Assembly (NCBI GenBank): GCA_017427065.1
Contig: JAFRTL010000005.1
Location: 62,001 to 126,000 of the forward strand
DNA from: Bacteroidaceae bacterium
GTDB lineage: Bacteria; Bacteroidota; Bacteroidia; Bacteroidales; Bacteroidaceae
Reading direction: 5' to 3'
DNA length: 64,000 bases
This document shows positions 1 through 9,149 of the stretch, piece by piece; within the stretch, counting starts at the first letter, position 1, and each line of letters begins with the position of its first letter. The translations under genes and the position numbers were made by a program. A model generated the notes under the pieces. It did no database searches. It was not told the origin of the DNA and saw nothing but the letters and a program-made list of their open reading frames with translations.

Positions 1-1
1 C

Positions 2-2575
2 TTCAATACAGGCGTCATTGTCTATATCATCGTGTTGGCAGCCGTATTGGTTTGGGGCATCTATGAGAGCTACAAGGAGCGTAACACCAGTATGATGAAC
101 ATTTCGTTCCTGCTCACCATAGCCCTTCTGGGCATTCCGTTCTATGGTCATGGCACCAGTGCCGTGATCATTGGCCTTGTCATCTTGGCCGTACTGTGGT
201 TCCTGCTTCGCCCTGCCTTCCAGCAGAAAATACCAGAGAAGTGGCGCGTCAATGCTCGTACATTAAACACCACCCTGTTGGCCATGATGATGATTGTCCT
301 AGGTTATAGCAGCTATGCGCTTATCGTGATACGCTCCACCGCAAACACACCAATGGATCAGAACTCCCCAGAGGATATCTTCACGCTGCGTGAATACTTG
401 GGACGTGAGCAATACGGCACCTACCCCTTGTTCTACGGCAAGACCTATAACTCCAAGGTGGCACTGGAGGCCAAAGACGGCTACTGCGAGCCAAAGGTAA
501 AGTCACAGGAGTATAAGTGGATTCGCAAGGAAAAGACCACTCCGAACGAGCCTGACCAATACATTCAGATTCCAGGACGTACCAATTACGAGTATGCCCA
601 GAACATCTTCTTCCCTCGTTTGTGGGACAGCGACATGGGACACCCTGCCATGTATGAAGCATGGTTGGACATCGAAGGTCATGAAGTGCCTTACGACCAG
701 TGCGGACAGATGATCATGGTGAAGATTCCTACCCAGTGGGAAAACATCAAGTTCTTCTTCTCTTACCAGCTTAACTGGATGTACTGGCGCTACTTCATGT
801 GGAACTTCGCTGGTCGCCAAAACGACCTTCAAGGTAATGGAGAGATAGAGAACGGCAACTGGATTACCGGCTTTAACTTCATCGATAACCTCTTGGTAGG
901 CAATCAGGAACTGCTGCCTACGGAACTGAAGGAAAACAAAGGCCACAACGTCTATTACTGCCTACCACTCCTATTGGGCATCCTCGGTTTGTTCTGGCAA
1001 GCCTACCGCGGACAGAAAGGCATACAGCAGTTCTGGGTAGTCTTCTTCCTGTTCTTCATGACGGGTATTGCTATCGTAGTCTATCTGAACCAGACACCTG
1101 GGCAGCCTCGTGAGCGCGACTATGCCTACGCCGGCTCCTTCTATGCCTACGCCATCTGGATAGGCATGGGTGTGGCAGCCATCGTAGAAACGCTCCTTAA
1201 ATACGCCAAGACCAAACCGTTAGTCACTGCTTCCGTCATCTCCGCCCTCTGCCTGTTGGTACCTATACAGATGGCTTCTCAGAACTGGGACGACCACGAT
1301 CGCAGCGGACGTTACATGACGCGCGACTTCGGACAGAACTACCTTATGACGTTGCCAGAGGAAGGCTATCCAATTATTTATACCAATGGCGACAACGATA
1401 CCTTCCCTCTGTGGTACAATCAAGACGTGGAAGGCTTCCGTCTCGATGCCCGTATCTGTAACCTCAGCTACCTGCAGACCGATTGGTACATCGACCAGAT
1501 GCGCCGTCCAGCCTATAAATCCCCGTCCCTCCCTATCTCATGGGAGCGCAGTGAATATGTGGAAGGCACCAACGACTATGTGGAAGTAGTGCCCGCCTAC
1601 AAGCAAAGCATAGACAACCTTTATGCCGATGCCCGCAAGCAGGCAGCCGAAGGCAATCCACAACTATTGGAGAATGTTATCAACGAGTACGGCGAAGACC
1701 CCTACGAGCTGGAAAACATCTTCAAGTACTGGGTACGTGGCAAGCATGAAGACCTGCACGTCATCCCTACCGACAGCATCGTGATGAAGATCGACAAGGA
1801 AGCCGTGCGTCGCAGTGGCATGCTCATCCCTACCGATAGCATCCCCGACCACATGACCATCTCCCTGAAGGGCAAGCGCATGCTCATCCGCTCAGAGCTC
1901 ATGATGCTCGAGATGTTGCTGCAAGCCAATTGGGAGCGCCCCATCTTCATCGCCATCAGTGTTGGCAGTGACAACATGCTGGGCATGGAAGACCACTTCA
2001 TTCAGGAAGGTCTGGCCTACCGCTTCACCCCATTTAGCAGCAAAGAGACAGGTGTGAAGATAGACAGTGAGCGCATGTACGATAACCTGATGCATAAGTT
2101 CAAGTTCGGTGGCTTGGAAACCCCGGGCCTCTACATCGACGAGAATGCCAGTCGTATGTGCATGTCACTGCGCCGTGTCTTCTCACTGCTCATCAACCAG
2201 CTTGTAAAAGAAGGCAAGGACGAAAAAGCCAAGGAAGCGTTGCGCTATGCCGATGAACACATCCCATCCTACAACGTGCCTTATGACTACCAGAACGGTG
2301 CCCTCGACATGGCAGATGCTTGGTACCAATTGGGCGAGCAGCAAGAAGGCGACCGCATTGCCGACGCGTTGGCAAACAAGGAGATCGAGTACATCACCTG
2401 GTACCTGAGCCTCACCGACTATCAGTTGGCTGTGACGCAAGACAACTGCGAGTACCACTTCGCCCTACTCGACCGTATCGTGAAGTCCTTGGAAACCTAT
2501 AACTCCAATCTGGCCGCCAACTATGACGCTAAGTTGGGAGAGCTTTATGAGATATACGCCAACCGTGTAGAATAA
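2..2575 (+). CDS. DUF2723 family membrane protein (5' end missing)
   Basis: The reading frame is open to the left edge of the window (codons from base 2), so the N-terminal part, probably a few hundred residues, lies outside. The visible part opens with hydrophobic membrane helices, then a large non-membrane loop, further helices around the stretch reading GTGIAIVVYL-like and PGQPRERDYAYAGSFYAYA, and a long C-terminal soluble region of roughly 450 residues whose end looks helical and TPR-like. This organisation and the RERDYAYAGSF stretch match the Bacteroidetes DUF2723 proteins, related to TMEM260 and suspected of being GT-C type (O-mannosyl) transferases; that activity is an inference. A polysaccharide deacetylase follows 7 bp downstream and is probably co-transcribed. 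Confidence 0.85.
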   Translation, partial: FNTGVIVYIIVLAAVLVWGIYESYKERNTSMMNISFLLTIALLGIPFYGHGTSAVIIGLVILAVLWFLLRPAFQQKIPEKWRVNARTLNTTLLAMMMIVLGYSSYALIVIRSTANTPMDQNSPEDIFTLREYLGREQYGTYPLFYGKTYNSKVALEAKDGYCEPKVKSQEYKWIRKEKTTPNEPDQYIQIPGRTNYEYAQNIFFPRLWDSDMGHPAMYEAWLDIEGHEVPYDQCGQMIMVKIPTQWENIKFFFSYQLNWMYWRYFMWNFAGRQNDLQGNGEIENGNWITGFNFIDNLLVGNQELLPTELKENKGHNVYYCLPLLLGILGLFWQAYRGQKGIQQFWVVFFLFFMTGIAIVVYLNQTPGQPRERDYAYAGSFYAYAIWIGMGVAAIVETLLKYAKTKPLVTASVISALCLLVPIQMASQNWDDHDRSGRYMTRDFGQNYLMTLPEEGYPIIYTNGDNDTFPLWYNQDVEGFRLDARICNLSYLQTDWYIDQMRRPAYKSPSLPISWERSEYVEGTNDYVEVVPAYKQSIDNLYADARKQAAEGNPQLLENVINEYGEDPYELENIFKYWVRGKHEDLHVIPTDSIVMKIDKEAVRRSGMLIPTDSIPDHMTISLKGKRMLIRSELMMLEMLLQANWERPIFIAISVGSDNMLGMEDHFIQEGLAYRFTPFSSKETGVKIDSERMYDNLMHKFKFGGLETPGLYIDENASRMCMSLRRVFSLLINQLVKEGKDEKAKEALRYADEHIPSYNVPYDYQNGALDMADAWYQLGEQQEGDRIADALANKEIEYITWYLSLTDYQLAVTQDNCEYHFALLDRIVKSLETYNSNLAANYDAKLGELYEIYANRVE

Positions 2576-2582
2576 CCTGCCC

Positions 2583-3203
2583 ATGTTCATCGAGCAAGTA
2601 CCCAACCTGTTCCGCAGCCTCTATCCGCAGGCATTGTGGCGCATCAATCCCCAGGAGAAGGCCGTCTATCTCACCTTCGATGACGGTCCCATCCCCTTGG
2701 TGACCCCTTGGGTACTCAGCCTCCTTAAGAGCGAAGGCATCAAGGCCACCTTCTTCATGGTGGGCGACAACGTGTGCAAGCACCCCGAGATCTACCAAAT
2801 GGTAGTCGATGATGGGCACCGCATAGGCAACCACACCTACCACCACATCAGTGGCGGTCGCCACACCAGCGCCCGCTACCTAAAGGATGCCGACCTTGCC
2901 AATGAAGTGCTTCACACCCGTCTGTTCCGTCCACCTCATGGCTGGATGCGCTGGGAGCAGTACATCGTGCTGCGCCACTACTACAAGATTGTGATGTGGG
3001 ATGTCATCACGCGCGACTACAGCAAGAAACTTAAGGGTCCCCAAGTTCTGGCCAATGTGATGAAATACACCCGCCGCGGCTCCATCATCACCTTCCATGA
3101 TTCTCTGAAGTCCTGGAACAACGGCAACCTTCAGTATGCCCTCCCTCCCGCTATCCGCTTCCTTAAAAGTGAAGGCTATGAGTTTAAGTTGATTGATCCA
3201 TAA
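2583..3203 (+). CDS. Polysaccharide deacetylase (NodB homology domain, CE4-like)
   Basis: A 206-residue protein made almost entirely of a NodB/CE4 domain. The classic motifs are present in order: TFDDGP near residue 31 (catalytic base and metal Asp), a metal-binding H-x(3)-H-like stretch in HRIGNHTYHH, RPPHG, WDVITRDY, and the closing TFHDS. The family removes N- or O-acetyl groups from cell-wall or surface polysaccharides. No signal peptide is evident, so it is either cytoplasmic or exported by an unrecognised route. ATG at 2583 lies 7 bp after the DUF2723 gene, suggesting an operon devoted to envelope glycans. The exact substrate cannot be read from the sequence. Confidence 0.9.
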   Translation: MFIEQVPNLFRSLYPQALWRINPQEKAVYLTFDDGPIPLVTPWVLSLLKSEGIKATFFMVGDNVCKHPEIYQMVVDDGHRIGNHTYHHISGGRHTSARYLKDADLANEVLHTRLFRPPHGWMRWEQYIVLRHYYKIVMWDVITRDYSKKLKGPQVLANVMKYTRRGSIITFHDSLKSWNNGNLQYALPPAIRFLKSEGYEFKLIDP

Positions 3204-3512
3204 AAGACAAAAAACACGTTATTTTGCATAAATATACAAAGCAAATGAAGATATATGTATAAATTTTTCTAGTTAGGAAAAATAATCTTTCTAACTAGGA
3301 AAATTTTACGCTCTCACGAGGAAGGTCAAATTTCAGACTATGAATATTAGCCTTGTCTTTGCATAAATATGCAATTTGAGAGATACAATAGAGTTTCTCC
3401 GTTTTTATTTCATTTCAGTTATTTTTGATTATTTACATTCACATACATCTTTCCAGACTATTAGGTGAACATATATATTTGAAATAAATTGAAATTGAAA
3501 TAAACAAGGCCT
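3204..3512. other. AT-rich convergent intergenic region with inverted repeat
   Basis: Noncoding gap of about 310 bp between two convergent genes. It holds an inverted repeat: arms 3262-3276 and 3291-3305 (14 of 15 positions pair), each containing CTAGTTAG or its complement CTAACTAG, with a 14-base centre. Two short stretches of the form TTTGCATAAATATnCAA occur at about 3223 and 3358. No ORF or RNA gene is apparent. Confidence 0.6.
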
Positions 3513-4796
3513 CTAACTCTTTGTTCTCCCCTTTAAATACTCATAACCAAACTTACAACGGAGACAGTCGCGACGGTCACAATATTGCTTCTTTAATTGT
3601 ATCAGTGCTTGACTATCGGAAGCACTAGTGACGGAAAGGCCACACTGCTCCCACATCCGGATAATGTGGTTATTCTCAGCTTTCAGACTTTCTAGAAAGT
3701 GAGTAGCACGTTCACAATGTTCTTCACTCCCACGATGCATCCCATAGGCATAAAGCATAGGAATCACCGTGTTGATGAGAATAAGATTCAGTGAACCTGC
3801 ACCTATTCGCTTTTCACAAGGGATAGAAAGGGCGTTGAAAACATAGTGTGTGCGCCAATAACCATTAGCTTTTGTTTGCAACAGATTTAAGGCAGTGACA
3901 ACGTCCTTAACCTCCATTAATTTAGAAAAGAGCGCCTCAGAATGATGATAAAGATAAGCCAACTGTGCAATGCGTACATGTGGAAAATTGTTTGGACGAA
4001 GTCGTAACATGCGCCATGCAGACGCGTCCATGGGCGCAAAAAGACTAAACTTCTGACGAAGGTAGTGATATTCTGTCTGTAGTTTCAGATAGTATTCATC
4101 GGCAGTTATTGGGGTATCTTCCAGCAAACCAGCCTGTCCGAAGAAGATAGCTTCTATTTGGAAAAGTTGGTCGCGGTGCTTTGCCAAAGCCTTGAAATTC
4201 AATCGCCCTGCCCAAAGTTCAAAGGCATCACCATTGAGGCTGAAACCGAAGTTGCGAGCAAGTGTCGTGAAGAGACAAGCTTCCCAATCACCTTCCAAAC
4301 GTTGGAGGCGCGCTTGGATATTCTCGGCTTTCTGCTGAAAGCGCTCCACTTGTAAGGCACTGAGCCATGAATGAACTATGAGGCGTGAAAGCGATGGGAT
4401 TACCTCATAACAGGGAGGATAGAATTCGGCTTTCTGTAATTCTTCATAGCGTTGGGTTATTTCCTTTGAAGGATGCAGGATCAGCGTTGGGAGTGGTTCT
4501 CCATTCGAGCGAAAGACCTCGGCATCAGCTTCTTCCACCACATGGAGGATGACATTGGCATAGAGTGGATCATGATCATGTCCATGAGCATACCATTCAC
4601 TGGCATGGGTATGAATCTCTACATTCCCTACCCAAAGCACATCATCTATTTTAAGTTTTGCATTAAAAAAATCAGGACCAGCATGACGATTAGGCAGTCC
4701 TGGATCAATGACTTCTATCCGTTGTTGTTTTGTCGTATGCAGAGGCTCCAGTGGATAGATCTTGTGCCTCCAGACGTAATGTAGCAGCGCTTCCAT
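3513..4796 (-). CDS. DUF2851 family protein
   Basis: A 427-residue soluble protein without signal peptide. The N-terminal region, with GPDFFNAKLKIDDVLWVGNVEIH followed by an HxxSxWYxHxHDxDPxYxNVILHVV pattern (about residues 40-85), is characteristic of DUF2851, a family essentially restricted to Bacteroidetes and with no established function. The His/Asp-rich N-terminal stretch looks like a nuclease or metal-binding site, but that is inference. The C-terminus carries a C-x(5)-C-x(2)-C cluster (CDRRDCLRCKFG). It stands alone on the minus strand, divergent from dapB. Confidence 0.8.
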   Translation of the reverse strand: MEALLHYVWRHKIYPLEPLHTTKQQRIEVIDPGLPNRHAGPDFFNAKLKIDDVLWVGNVEIHTHASEWYAHGHDHDPLYANVILHVVEEADAEVFRSNGEPLPTLILHPSKEITQRYEELQKAEFYPPCYEVIPSLSRLIVHSWLSALQVERFQQKAENIQARLQRLEGDWEACLFTTLARNFGFSLNGDAFELWAGRLNFKALAKHRDQLFQIEAIFFGQAGLLEDTPITADEYYLKLQTEYHYLRQKFSLFAPMDASAWRMLRLRPNNFPHVRIAQLAYLYHHSEALFSKLMEVKDVVTALNLLQTKANGYWRTHYVFNALSIPCEKRIGAGSLNLILINTVIPMLYAYGMHRGSEEHCERATHFLESLKAENNHIIRMWEQCGLSVTSASDSQALIQLKKQYCDRRDCLRCKFGYEYLKGRTKS

Positions 4797-4844
4797 TTCT
4801 TTTAATTATCTTTATTTCTGTGAAATTTCTTTTTCGCGTTTTAT

Positions 4845-4879
4845 TTTGGGTGCAAATGTAATAAAAACATTATCTTTGC
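4845..4879 (+). promoter_or_regulatory. Bacteroidetes-type promoter upstream of dapB
   Basis: TTTG at 4845-4848 and TATCTTTGC at 4871-4879, separated by 22 bp, match the Bacteroidetes -33/-7 consensus (TTTG ... TAnnTTTG). The dapB ATG lies 32 bp downstream. Confidence 0.6.
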
Positions 4880-4911
4880 ACAATAAATGAACTAAATATA
4901 ACTAAAACAGT

Positions 4912-5673
4912 ATGAGAATAGCTTTGATAGGTTATGGCAAAATGGGGAAGATGATTGAACAGATTGCCCTTAACCGCGGACATGAGATCGTTTGCACCAT
5001 AGATATAGATAATTTGCAGGACTTCGACTCTGAGGCGTTTCGCAGTGCGGACGTGGCCATAGAGTTTACTACGCCTAAGACGGCCTACGACAACTGTAAG
5101 AAGGCTTTCGCACAGGGTGTAAAAGTGGTAAGTGGCAGCACGGGCTGGATGGCTGAACACGGTGAGGAGATGAAACGTCTGTGTGATGAGGAGGGCAAGA
5201 CGCTGTTCTGGAGCAGCAACTTCAGCCTTGGTGTATCGATCTTCACGGCAGTGAACAGGTATCTGGCGCATATCATGAACCAGTTTGAGGATTATGACGT
5301 GTGTATGCAGGAGACGCATCATGTGCATAAACTGGATCATCCTAGTGGCACAGCCATCACCTTGGCGGAGGGTATTCTCGCGGAACTGGACCGTAAGGAC
5401 CGATGGGTGGATGCCGGACTGGTGGAGAATGACGAGTTCAAGCCGCTGACGGAGGGAATGAAGCCTACAGACTTGGCGATAATCTCTGAACGTAAGGGAG
5501 AGGTGCCTGGCATCCATGTGGTGCGCTATGAATCGGAGGCAGATAGTATCACCATCCTTCACGATGCGAAGAACCGCAGTGGGTTTGCCCTTGGGGCTGT
5601 TCTGGCTGCTGAATATACGGCTCAACATCAGGGACTGCTGAAGATGAGCGACTTATTTACTTTCTTGAAATAA
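4912..5673 (+). CDS. dapB: 4-hydroxy-tetrahydrodipicolinate reductase
   Basis: A 253-residue NAD(P)H-dependent reductase of the diaminopimelate/lysine pathway. The N-terminal dinucleotide-binding motif is GYGKMGKMI (residues 7-15), and the substrate-binding signature is E-T-H-H-x-H-K-L-D-x-P-S-G-T-A, with the conserved Lys and SGTA of the catalytic loop. Slightly shorter than the E. coli enzyme but typical of Bacteroidetes. It supplies meso-DAP for peptidoglycan as well as lysine. It is the first gene of a run with the two signal peptidase genes (8 bp to lepB), preceded by a clear promoter. Confidence 0.95.
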   Translation: MRIALIGYGKMGKMIEQIALNRGHEIVCTIDIDNLQDFDSEAFRSADVAIEFTTPKTAYDNCKKAFAQGVKVVSGSTGWMAEHGEEMKRLCDEEGKTLFWSSNFSLGVSIFTAVNRYLAHIMNQFEDYDVCMQETHHVHKLDHPSGTAITLAEGILAELDRKDRWVDAGLVENDEFKPLTEGMKPTDLAIISERKGEVPGIHVVRYESEADSITILHDAKNRSGFALGAVLAAEYTAQHQGLLKMSDLFTFLK

Positions 5674-5681
5674 AGAACGAC

Positions 5682-7181
5682 ATGGATAAAAAGATGTTTG
5701 CAGATGTACCTGCGAAACAATGGATAAAGTTGGCTGTATGGCTGGTACTCTACTTGCTGTTCCTGATATGGGTGAAGAGTTGGTGGGGCCTGCTGGTGGT
5801 GCCGTTTATCTTCGATGCGTATATCACTAAGAAAATTCCTTGGGGATTCTGGCGCGAATGGAAGGAGGGACCTGCCAAGACGGTGATGAGTTGGGTGGAT
5901 GCCATCGTGTTCGCACTGGTAGCGGTTTACTTCGTGAATGTGTATATCTTCCAGAATTATCAGATCCCTTCTTCGTCAATGGAGAAATCTTTGCTGGTGG
6001 GCGACTATCTGTATGTGAGCAAGCTGAGTTATGGGCCCAGAAAGCCGATGACACCGCTTTCCATGCCTTTGGCACAGCATACGTTGCCTCTCACGGGTGG
6101 AAAGAGCTACATAGAGTGGCCTCAATGGAAGTATGAGCGTGTGGCAGGCTTCGGAAAGGTGAAGCGTGGAGATATCGTGGTGTTCAACTTTCCTGCAGGA
6201 GATACTGTGGCGATGAACTATCAGGCAACGGATTTCTACAGTCTAGCTTATTCAGAGGGTAAGCGACTCTACCCGAACCCGATGGATCTGGACAATATGT
6301 CGCCTGCACAGCAACGAATGGTGTTCGATATTTACTATAACGCTGGCAGAAGGCATATTCTGGAGAATCCTCGCATCTTCGGGGAGGTGGTGACCAGACC
6401 CGTGGATCGACGTGAGAATTATGTGAAGCGCTGCATCGGCGTGGCTGGCGATACGCTCCAGATAGTGAACGGACAGGTGAGAATCAACGGGAAGGATGCC
6501 GAGAACCCTGAGAAGATGCAGTTCAACTACTTCGTGCAGACTACGGGACCAGATATCCCGCTGGAGATGCTGGATGAACTGGGAATCAGTGAGGATGATC
6601 GCCTGATGATGAGTGGCGATGCTGCGTGGGAGGATAATCTGGTGGCTATGGGGTTCAATACCCGTACGGCTAACGGTCGGTTGGCTCCAGTATATCATTT
6701 CCCTCTGACGAAGGAGATGTATGATAAGTTGGCAAGCAACACGAAACTTATCAGCAAGATAGTGATGGAGCCTGAGAGTTATGCTGGCGATCTCTATCCG
6801 CTGAATGGTAACAAACATTGGGACCGTAACAACTACGGCCCTATCTGGATTCCAGCAAAGGGCAGTACCTTGAAACTGACATTGGAGAACTTGCCCATCT
6901 ATGAACGTTGCATCGTGGCGTATGAGCATAACAAGCTGGAGGTAAAGGATGGAAAGATCTATATCAACGGCAAAGAAACGGATGAATATACCTTCCAGAT
7001 GGATTACTATTGGATGATGGGCGATAATCGCCACAATTCCGCAGATTCGCGTTACTGGGGCTTCGTACCCGAAGACCATGTGGTGGGTAAGCCTATCACG
7101 ATCTGGCTCTCACTTGACAAGGATCATGGGTGGCTAGATGGTAAGATTCGTTGGAGTCGCCTTTTCAAGAGTGCCAAGTAA
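5682..7181 (+). CDS. lepB: Signal peptidase I (large Bacteroidetes form)
   Basis: A 499-residue S26 peptidase that removes signal peptides from exported proteins at the outer face of the inner membrane. Two or three N-terminal hydrophobic segments (about 17-47 and 71-91) anchor it. The catalytic Ser99 sits in IPSSSMEKSL and the general-base Lys249 in NYVKRCIGVAGD; box E reads GDNRHNSADSRYWGF. It is much longer than the ~320-residue E. coli enzyme because of insertions between boxes B-D and D-E, usual in this phylum. It is followed within about 20 bp by a paralogue that lacks both catalytic residues, so the two may act together. Confidence 0.93.
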   Translation: MDKKMFADVPAKQWIKLAVWLVLYLLFLIWVKSWWGLLVVPFIFDAYITKKIPWGFWREWKEGPAKTVMSWVDAIVFALVAVYFVNVYIFQNYQIPSSSMEKSLLVGDYLYVSKLSYGPRKPMTPLSMPLAQHTLPLTGGKSYIEWPQWKYERVAGFGKVKRGDIVVFNFPAGDTVAMNYQATDFYSLAYSEGKRLYPNPMDLDNMSPAQQRMVFDIYYNAGRRHILENPRIFGEVVTRPVDRRENYVKRCIGVAGDTLQIVNGQVRINGKDAENPEKMQFNYFVQTTGPDIPLEMLDELGISEDDRLMMSGDAAWEDNLVAMGFNTRTANGRLAPVYHFPLTKEMYDKLASNTKLISKIVMEPESYAGDLYPLNGNKHWDRNNYGPIWIPAKGSTLKLTLENLPIYERCIVAYEHNKLEVKDGKIYINGKETDEYTFQMDYYWMMGDNRHNSADSRYWGFVPEDHVVGKPITIWLSLDKDHGWLDGKIRWSRLFKSAK

Positions 7182-7202
7182 AACCTCTTGTTCCCTGATA
7201 CC

Positions 7203-7838
7203 ATGAAACCGCGAGTGAAGATAATTATTGCCCTGTTGTGTGCCGTACTGATTGCTGTATTGCTTCGGGTGTTTGCCATAGGGTCTTACTCTGTACCCTT
7301 CGAGGGTATGGAGCCTTCACTGCACAAAGGTGAACGCATATTGGTGAACAAGTGGAACTACAAACGGGTGAAACGGGGGGACATCATCGTGTTTCACGAC
7401 CCTTCCACATCTGAGGGGGACAAGACACTGGTAGGTAGGGTGATGGCACTGCCAGGTGATGTAATCTACATGGATCACGCATTCAACTTCAGTATGGCGG
7501 TGAATCTACAGGATACGTTGCCTGCACAGCCTATCATGATTCCGCTGAAAGGGGTAGAAACACCTATCAGACCTTGGAATGCAACTCTGATGCGAAACAC
7601 GTTGACGTTGCATGAAGGTTTGCAGGCGGAGGTGAATGGCGGGGTGCTCTACATTGATGGTAAGGCTGTCCATACCTATACTTCCAAACAAAGCTATTAC
7701 TGGGTAATGACGGATACTGATAATACTTTAAGCGACTCCAGACTATTCGGTTTCGTACCCGAGGACCATCTGATAGGTAAGGCTACGCGTATCTGGTTTT
7801 CCAACCAACTAAGCAGACTATGGAAAAGAGTGGAATGA
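7203..7838 (+). CDS. Signal peptidase I paralogue lacking the Ser/Lys dyad (probable pseudoenzyme)
   Basis: A 211-residue S26-fold protein with one N-terminal membrane segment (about residues 6-25). Alignment to the upstream LepB is easy: VPFEGMEPSL replaces IPSSSMEKSL and VGRVMALPGD replaces VKRCIGVAGD, so the nucleophile position is Gly35 and the general-base position is Gly78. Box E-like DSRLFGFVPEDH is kept. The start is taken at the ATG at 7203; an in-frame TTG exists at 7188. The intact fold without the dyad implies a non-catalytic role, for instance binding substrates or LepB; this is inference. The gene overlaps the next gene by an ATGA junction. Confidence 0.88.
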   Translation: MKPRVKIIIALLCAVLIAVLLRVFAIGSYSVPFEGMEPSLHKGERILVNKWNYKRVKRGDIIVFHDPSTSEGDKTLVGRVMALPGDVIYMDHAFNFSMAVNLQDTLPAQPIMIPLKGVETPIRPWNATLMRNTLTLHEGLQAEVNGGVLYIDGKAVHTYTSKQSYYWVMTDTDNTLSDSRLFGFVPEDHLIGKATRIWFSNQLSRLWKRVE

Positions 7839-8467
7839 CTGCCTGCCTTTCGACGGCATACCTACCTCCCGTGCAATGGTTTGCCAAGTTGCTAAAGTAT
7901 GAGACGGTGTATGTGGAGCAGTACGAGAACTACCAGAAGCAAACCTATCGAAACCGCTGTGTGATAGCAGGACCTAACGGACCAATCTCGCTGACAGTAC
8001 CCATAGAGAAACCAGATACATTGAAATGCCTGACGAAAGATATCCGCATCTCCGATCATGGCAATTGGAGGCACCTACATTGGAATGCCTTGGAATCGGC
8101 CTATAATCAGACACCCTACTTTGAGTATCTGAAGGACGACCTTCGGCCTTTCTACGAGAAACCCGTCAGCTTCCTGATGGATTTCAATGAGCAGTTGGTG
8201 GCACTAATCTGCGAGTTGATAGACATGCAGCCAAAAATAGAGCGCACCACGGACTATGTAGCGATGCGAGAAGATGCCGACTTCAGGGACAACATCAGTC
8301 CTAAGCGGGATTGGCAAGCGGATAAGGAGTTTAAGGTGGTGCCCTATTATCAGGTGTTCCAACAGAAATTGGGTTTTCTGCCTAATCTCAGCATCGTAGA
8401 TCTGCTCTTCAATATGGGTCCAGAGAGTTTGTTGGTGCTAAGAGATAGTTTAGAGTGTAGGGTTTAG
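7835..8467 (+). CDS. WbqC-like family protein
   Basis: About 210 residues, recognised as WbqC-like (PF08889 type) by the N-terminal TAYLPPVQWFAKLL stretch, the YxKQTYRNRCxIxGPNG and LxxDIRxSxxxxWRxxHWNALxSAYxxxPYFEYL patterns. WbqC proteins occur in O-antigen and surface-sugar loci, but the chemistry is not firmly known. An ATG at 7835 overlaps the previous stop as ATGA; an in-frame ATG at 7820 is an alternative. The last codons lie inside a TTTAGAG-type simple repeat (see 8447-8515), so the C-terminus may vary between strains. It is part of the dapB-lepB run. Confidence 0.85.
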   Translation: MTACLSTAYLPPVQWFAKLLKYETVYVEQYENYQKQTYRNRCVIAGPNGPISLTVPIEKPDTLKCLTKDIRISDHGNWRHLHWNALESAYNQTPYFEYLKDDLRPFYEKPVSFLMDFNEQLVALICELIDMQPKIERTTDYVAMREDADFRDNISPKRDWQADKEFKVVPYYQVFQQKLGFLPNLSIVDLLFNMGPESLLVLRDSLECRV

Positions 8468-8515
8468 AGTTTAGTAATATGAATAATTCTCAATTCTCAA
8501 TTCTCAATTTTCAAT
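8447..8515. repeat. Two adjoining short tandem repeats at a gene junction
   Basis: From 8447 the sequence shows imperfect TTTAGAG-type units (tttagagtgtagggtttaga), running through the stop codon of the wbqC-like gene. From about 8484 it switches to imperfect AATTCTC units. The second tract encodes the first residues of the annotated queH start (NNSQFSILNFQ). Confidence 0.7.
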
Positions 8516-9090
8516 ATAAGAAAGTTCTGCTTCATTCCTGTTGTGCACCATGCTCATCAGCCATCATAGAGTGGATGTTGAAGAACGGCATACGCCCTAC
8601 GGTATTCTATTATAATCCGAACATCTACCCTCGTGAGGAGTATGAAATCAGAAAGGCGGAGGCCATACGCTTTGTCACTGCACAAGGACTGGATTTCGTA
8701 GATGCCGACTACGACTATGAACATTGGCGTGAAGCTGTGGCGGGATTGGAACAAGAACCTGAGCGTGGCAAGCGCTGCCTGCAATGCTTTACACTGCGCC
8801 TGATGGAGACCGCTAAATATGGCGTGGAGCATGGGTTTGAGGCATTCACCACGACACTGGCCTCCTCACGCTGGAAGAGTTTGGAACAAATCAACGAGGC
8901 TGGACGTAGGGCTGCTGCACAATATCCAGGCATTGTCTTCTGGGATCAGAACTGGCGCAAAGGAGGCCTTCAAGAACGGCGCAACCAACTTCTAAAGGAA
9001 TACGGGTTCTACAACCAACAATACTGTGGCTGCGAATTCAGCATGCAGCGCCTGCAAAAAAATAATGAGGATACCACTTGCGAAAGATAA
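8479..9090 (+). CDS. queH: Epoxyqueuosine reductase QueH
   Basis: A 203-residue protein of the QueH (formerly DUF208) family, which reduces epoxyqueuosine to queuosine in tRNA as a non-orthologous replacement for QueG. The metal-binding cysteines are visible: HSCCAPCS near residue 20, RCLQCF in the middle and QYCGC near the end, consistent with the iron-sulfur/mononuclear iron site described for this family. The annotated ATG at 8479 lies in an AATTCTC repeat tract, so the first dozen residues may be artefactual; no other ATG is available before the KKVLLHSCC core, though a non-ATG start is possible. Confidence 0.92.
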   Translation: MNNSQFSILNFQYKKVLLHSCCAPCSSAIIEWMLKNGIRPTVFYYNPNIYPREEYEIRKAEAIRFVTAQGLDFVDADYDYEHWREAVAGLEQEPERGKRCLQCFTLRLMETAKYGVEHGFEAFTTTLASSRWKSLEQINEAGRRAAAQYPGIVFWDQNWRKGGLQERRNQLLKEYGFYNQQYCGCEFSMQRLQKNNEDTTCER

Positions 9091-9149
9091 GAATATCATT
9101 TATCTTTACACAAGAAAATATTTTGTCAGACCTCAAACACAATACTACC

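Noticed and set aside
4870-5628. Minus-strand ORF (about 250 codons) opposite dapB
   Set aside because: Lies entirely within dapB and shows no family resemblance.
6252-7079. Minus-strand ORF (about 275 codons) opposite lepB
   Set aside because: Shadow ORF; its His- and Ile-rich composition mirrors the codons of lepB, which has all catalytic motifs.
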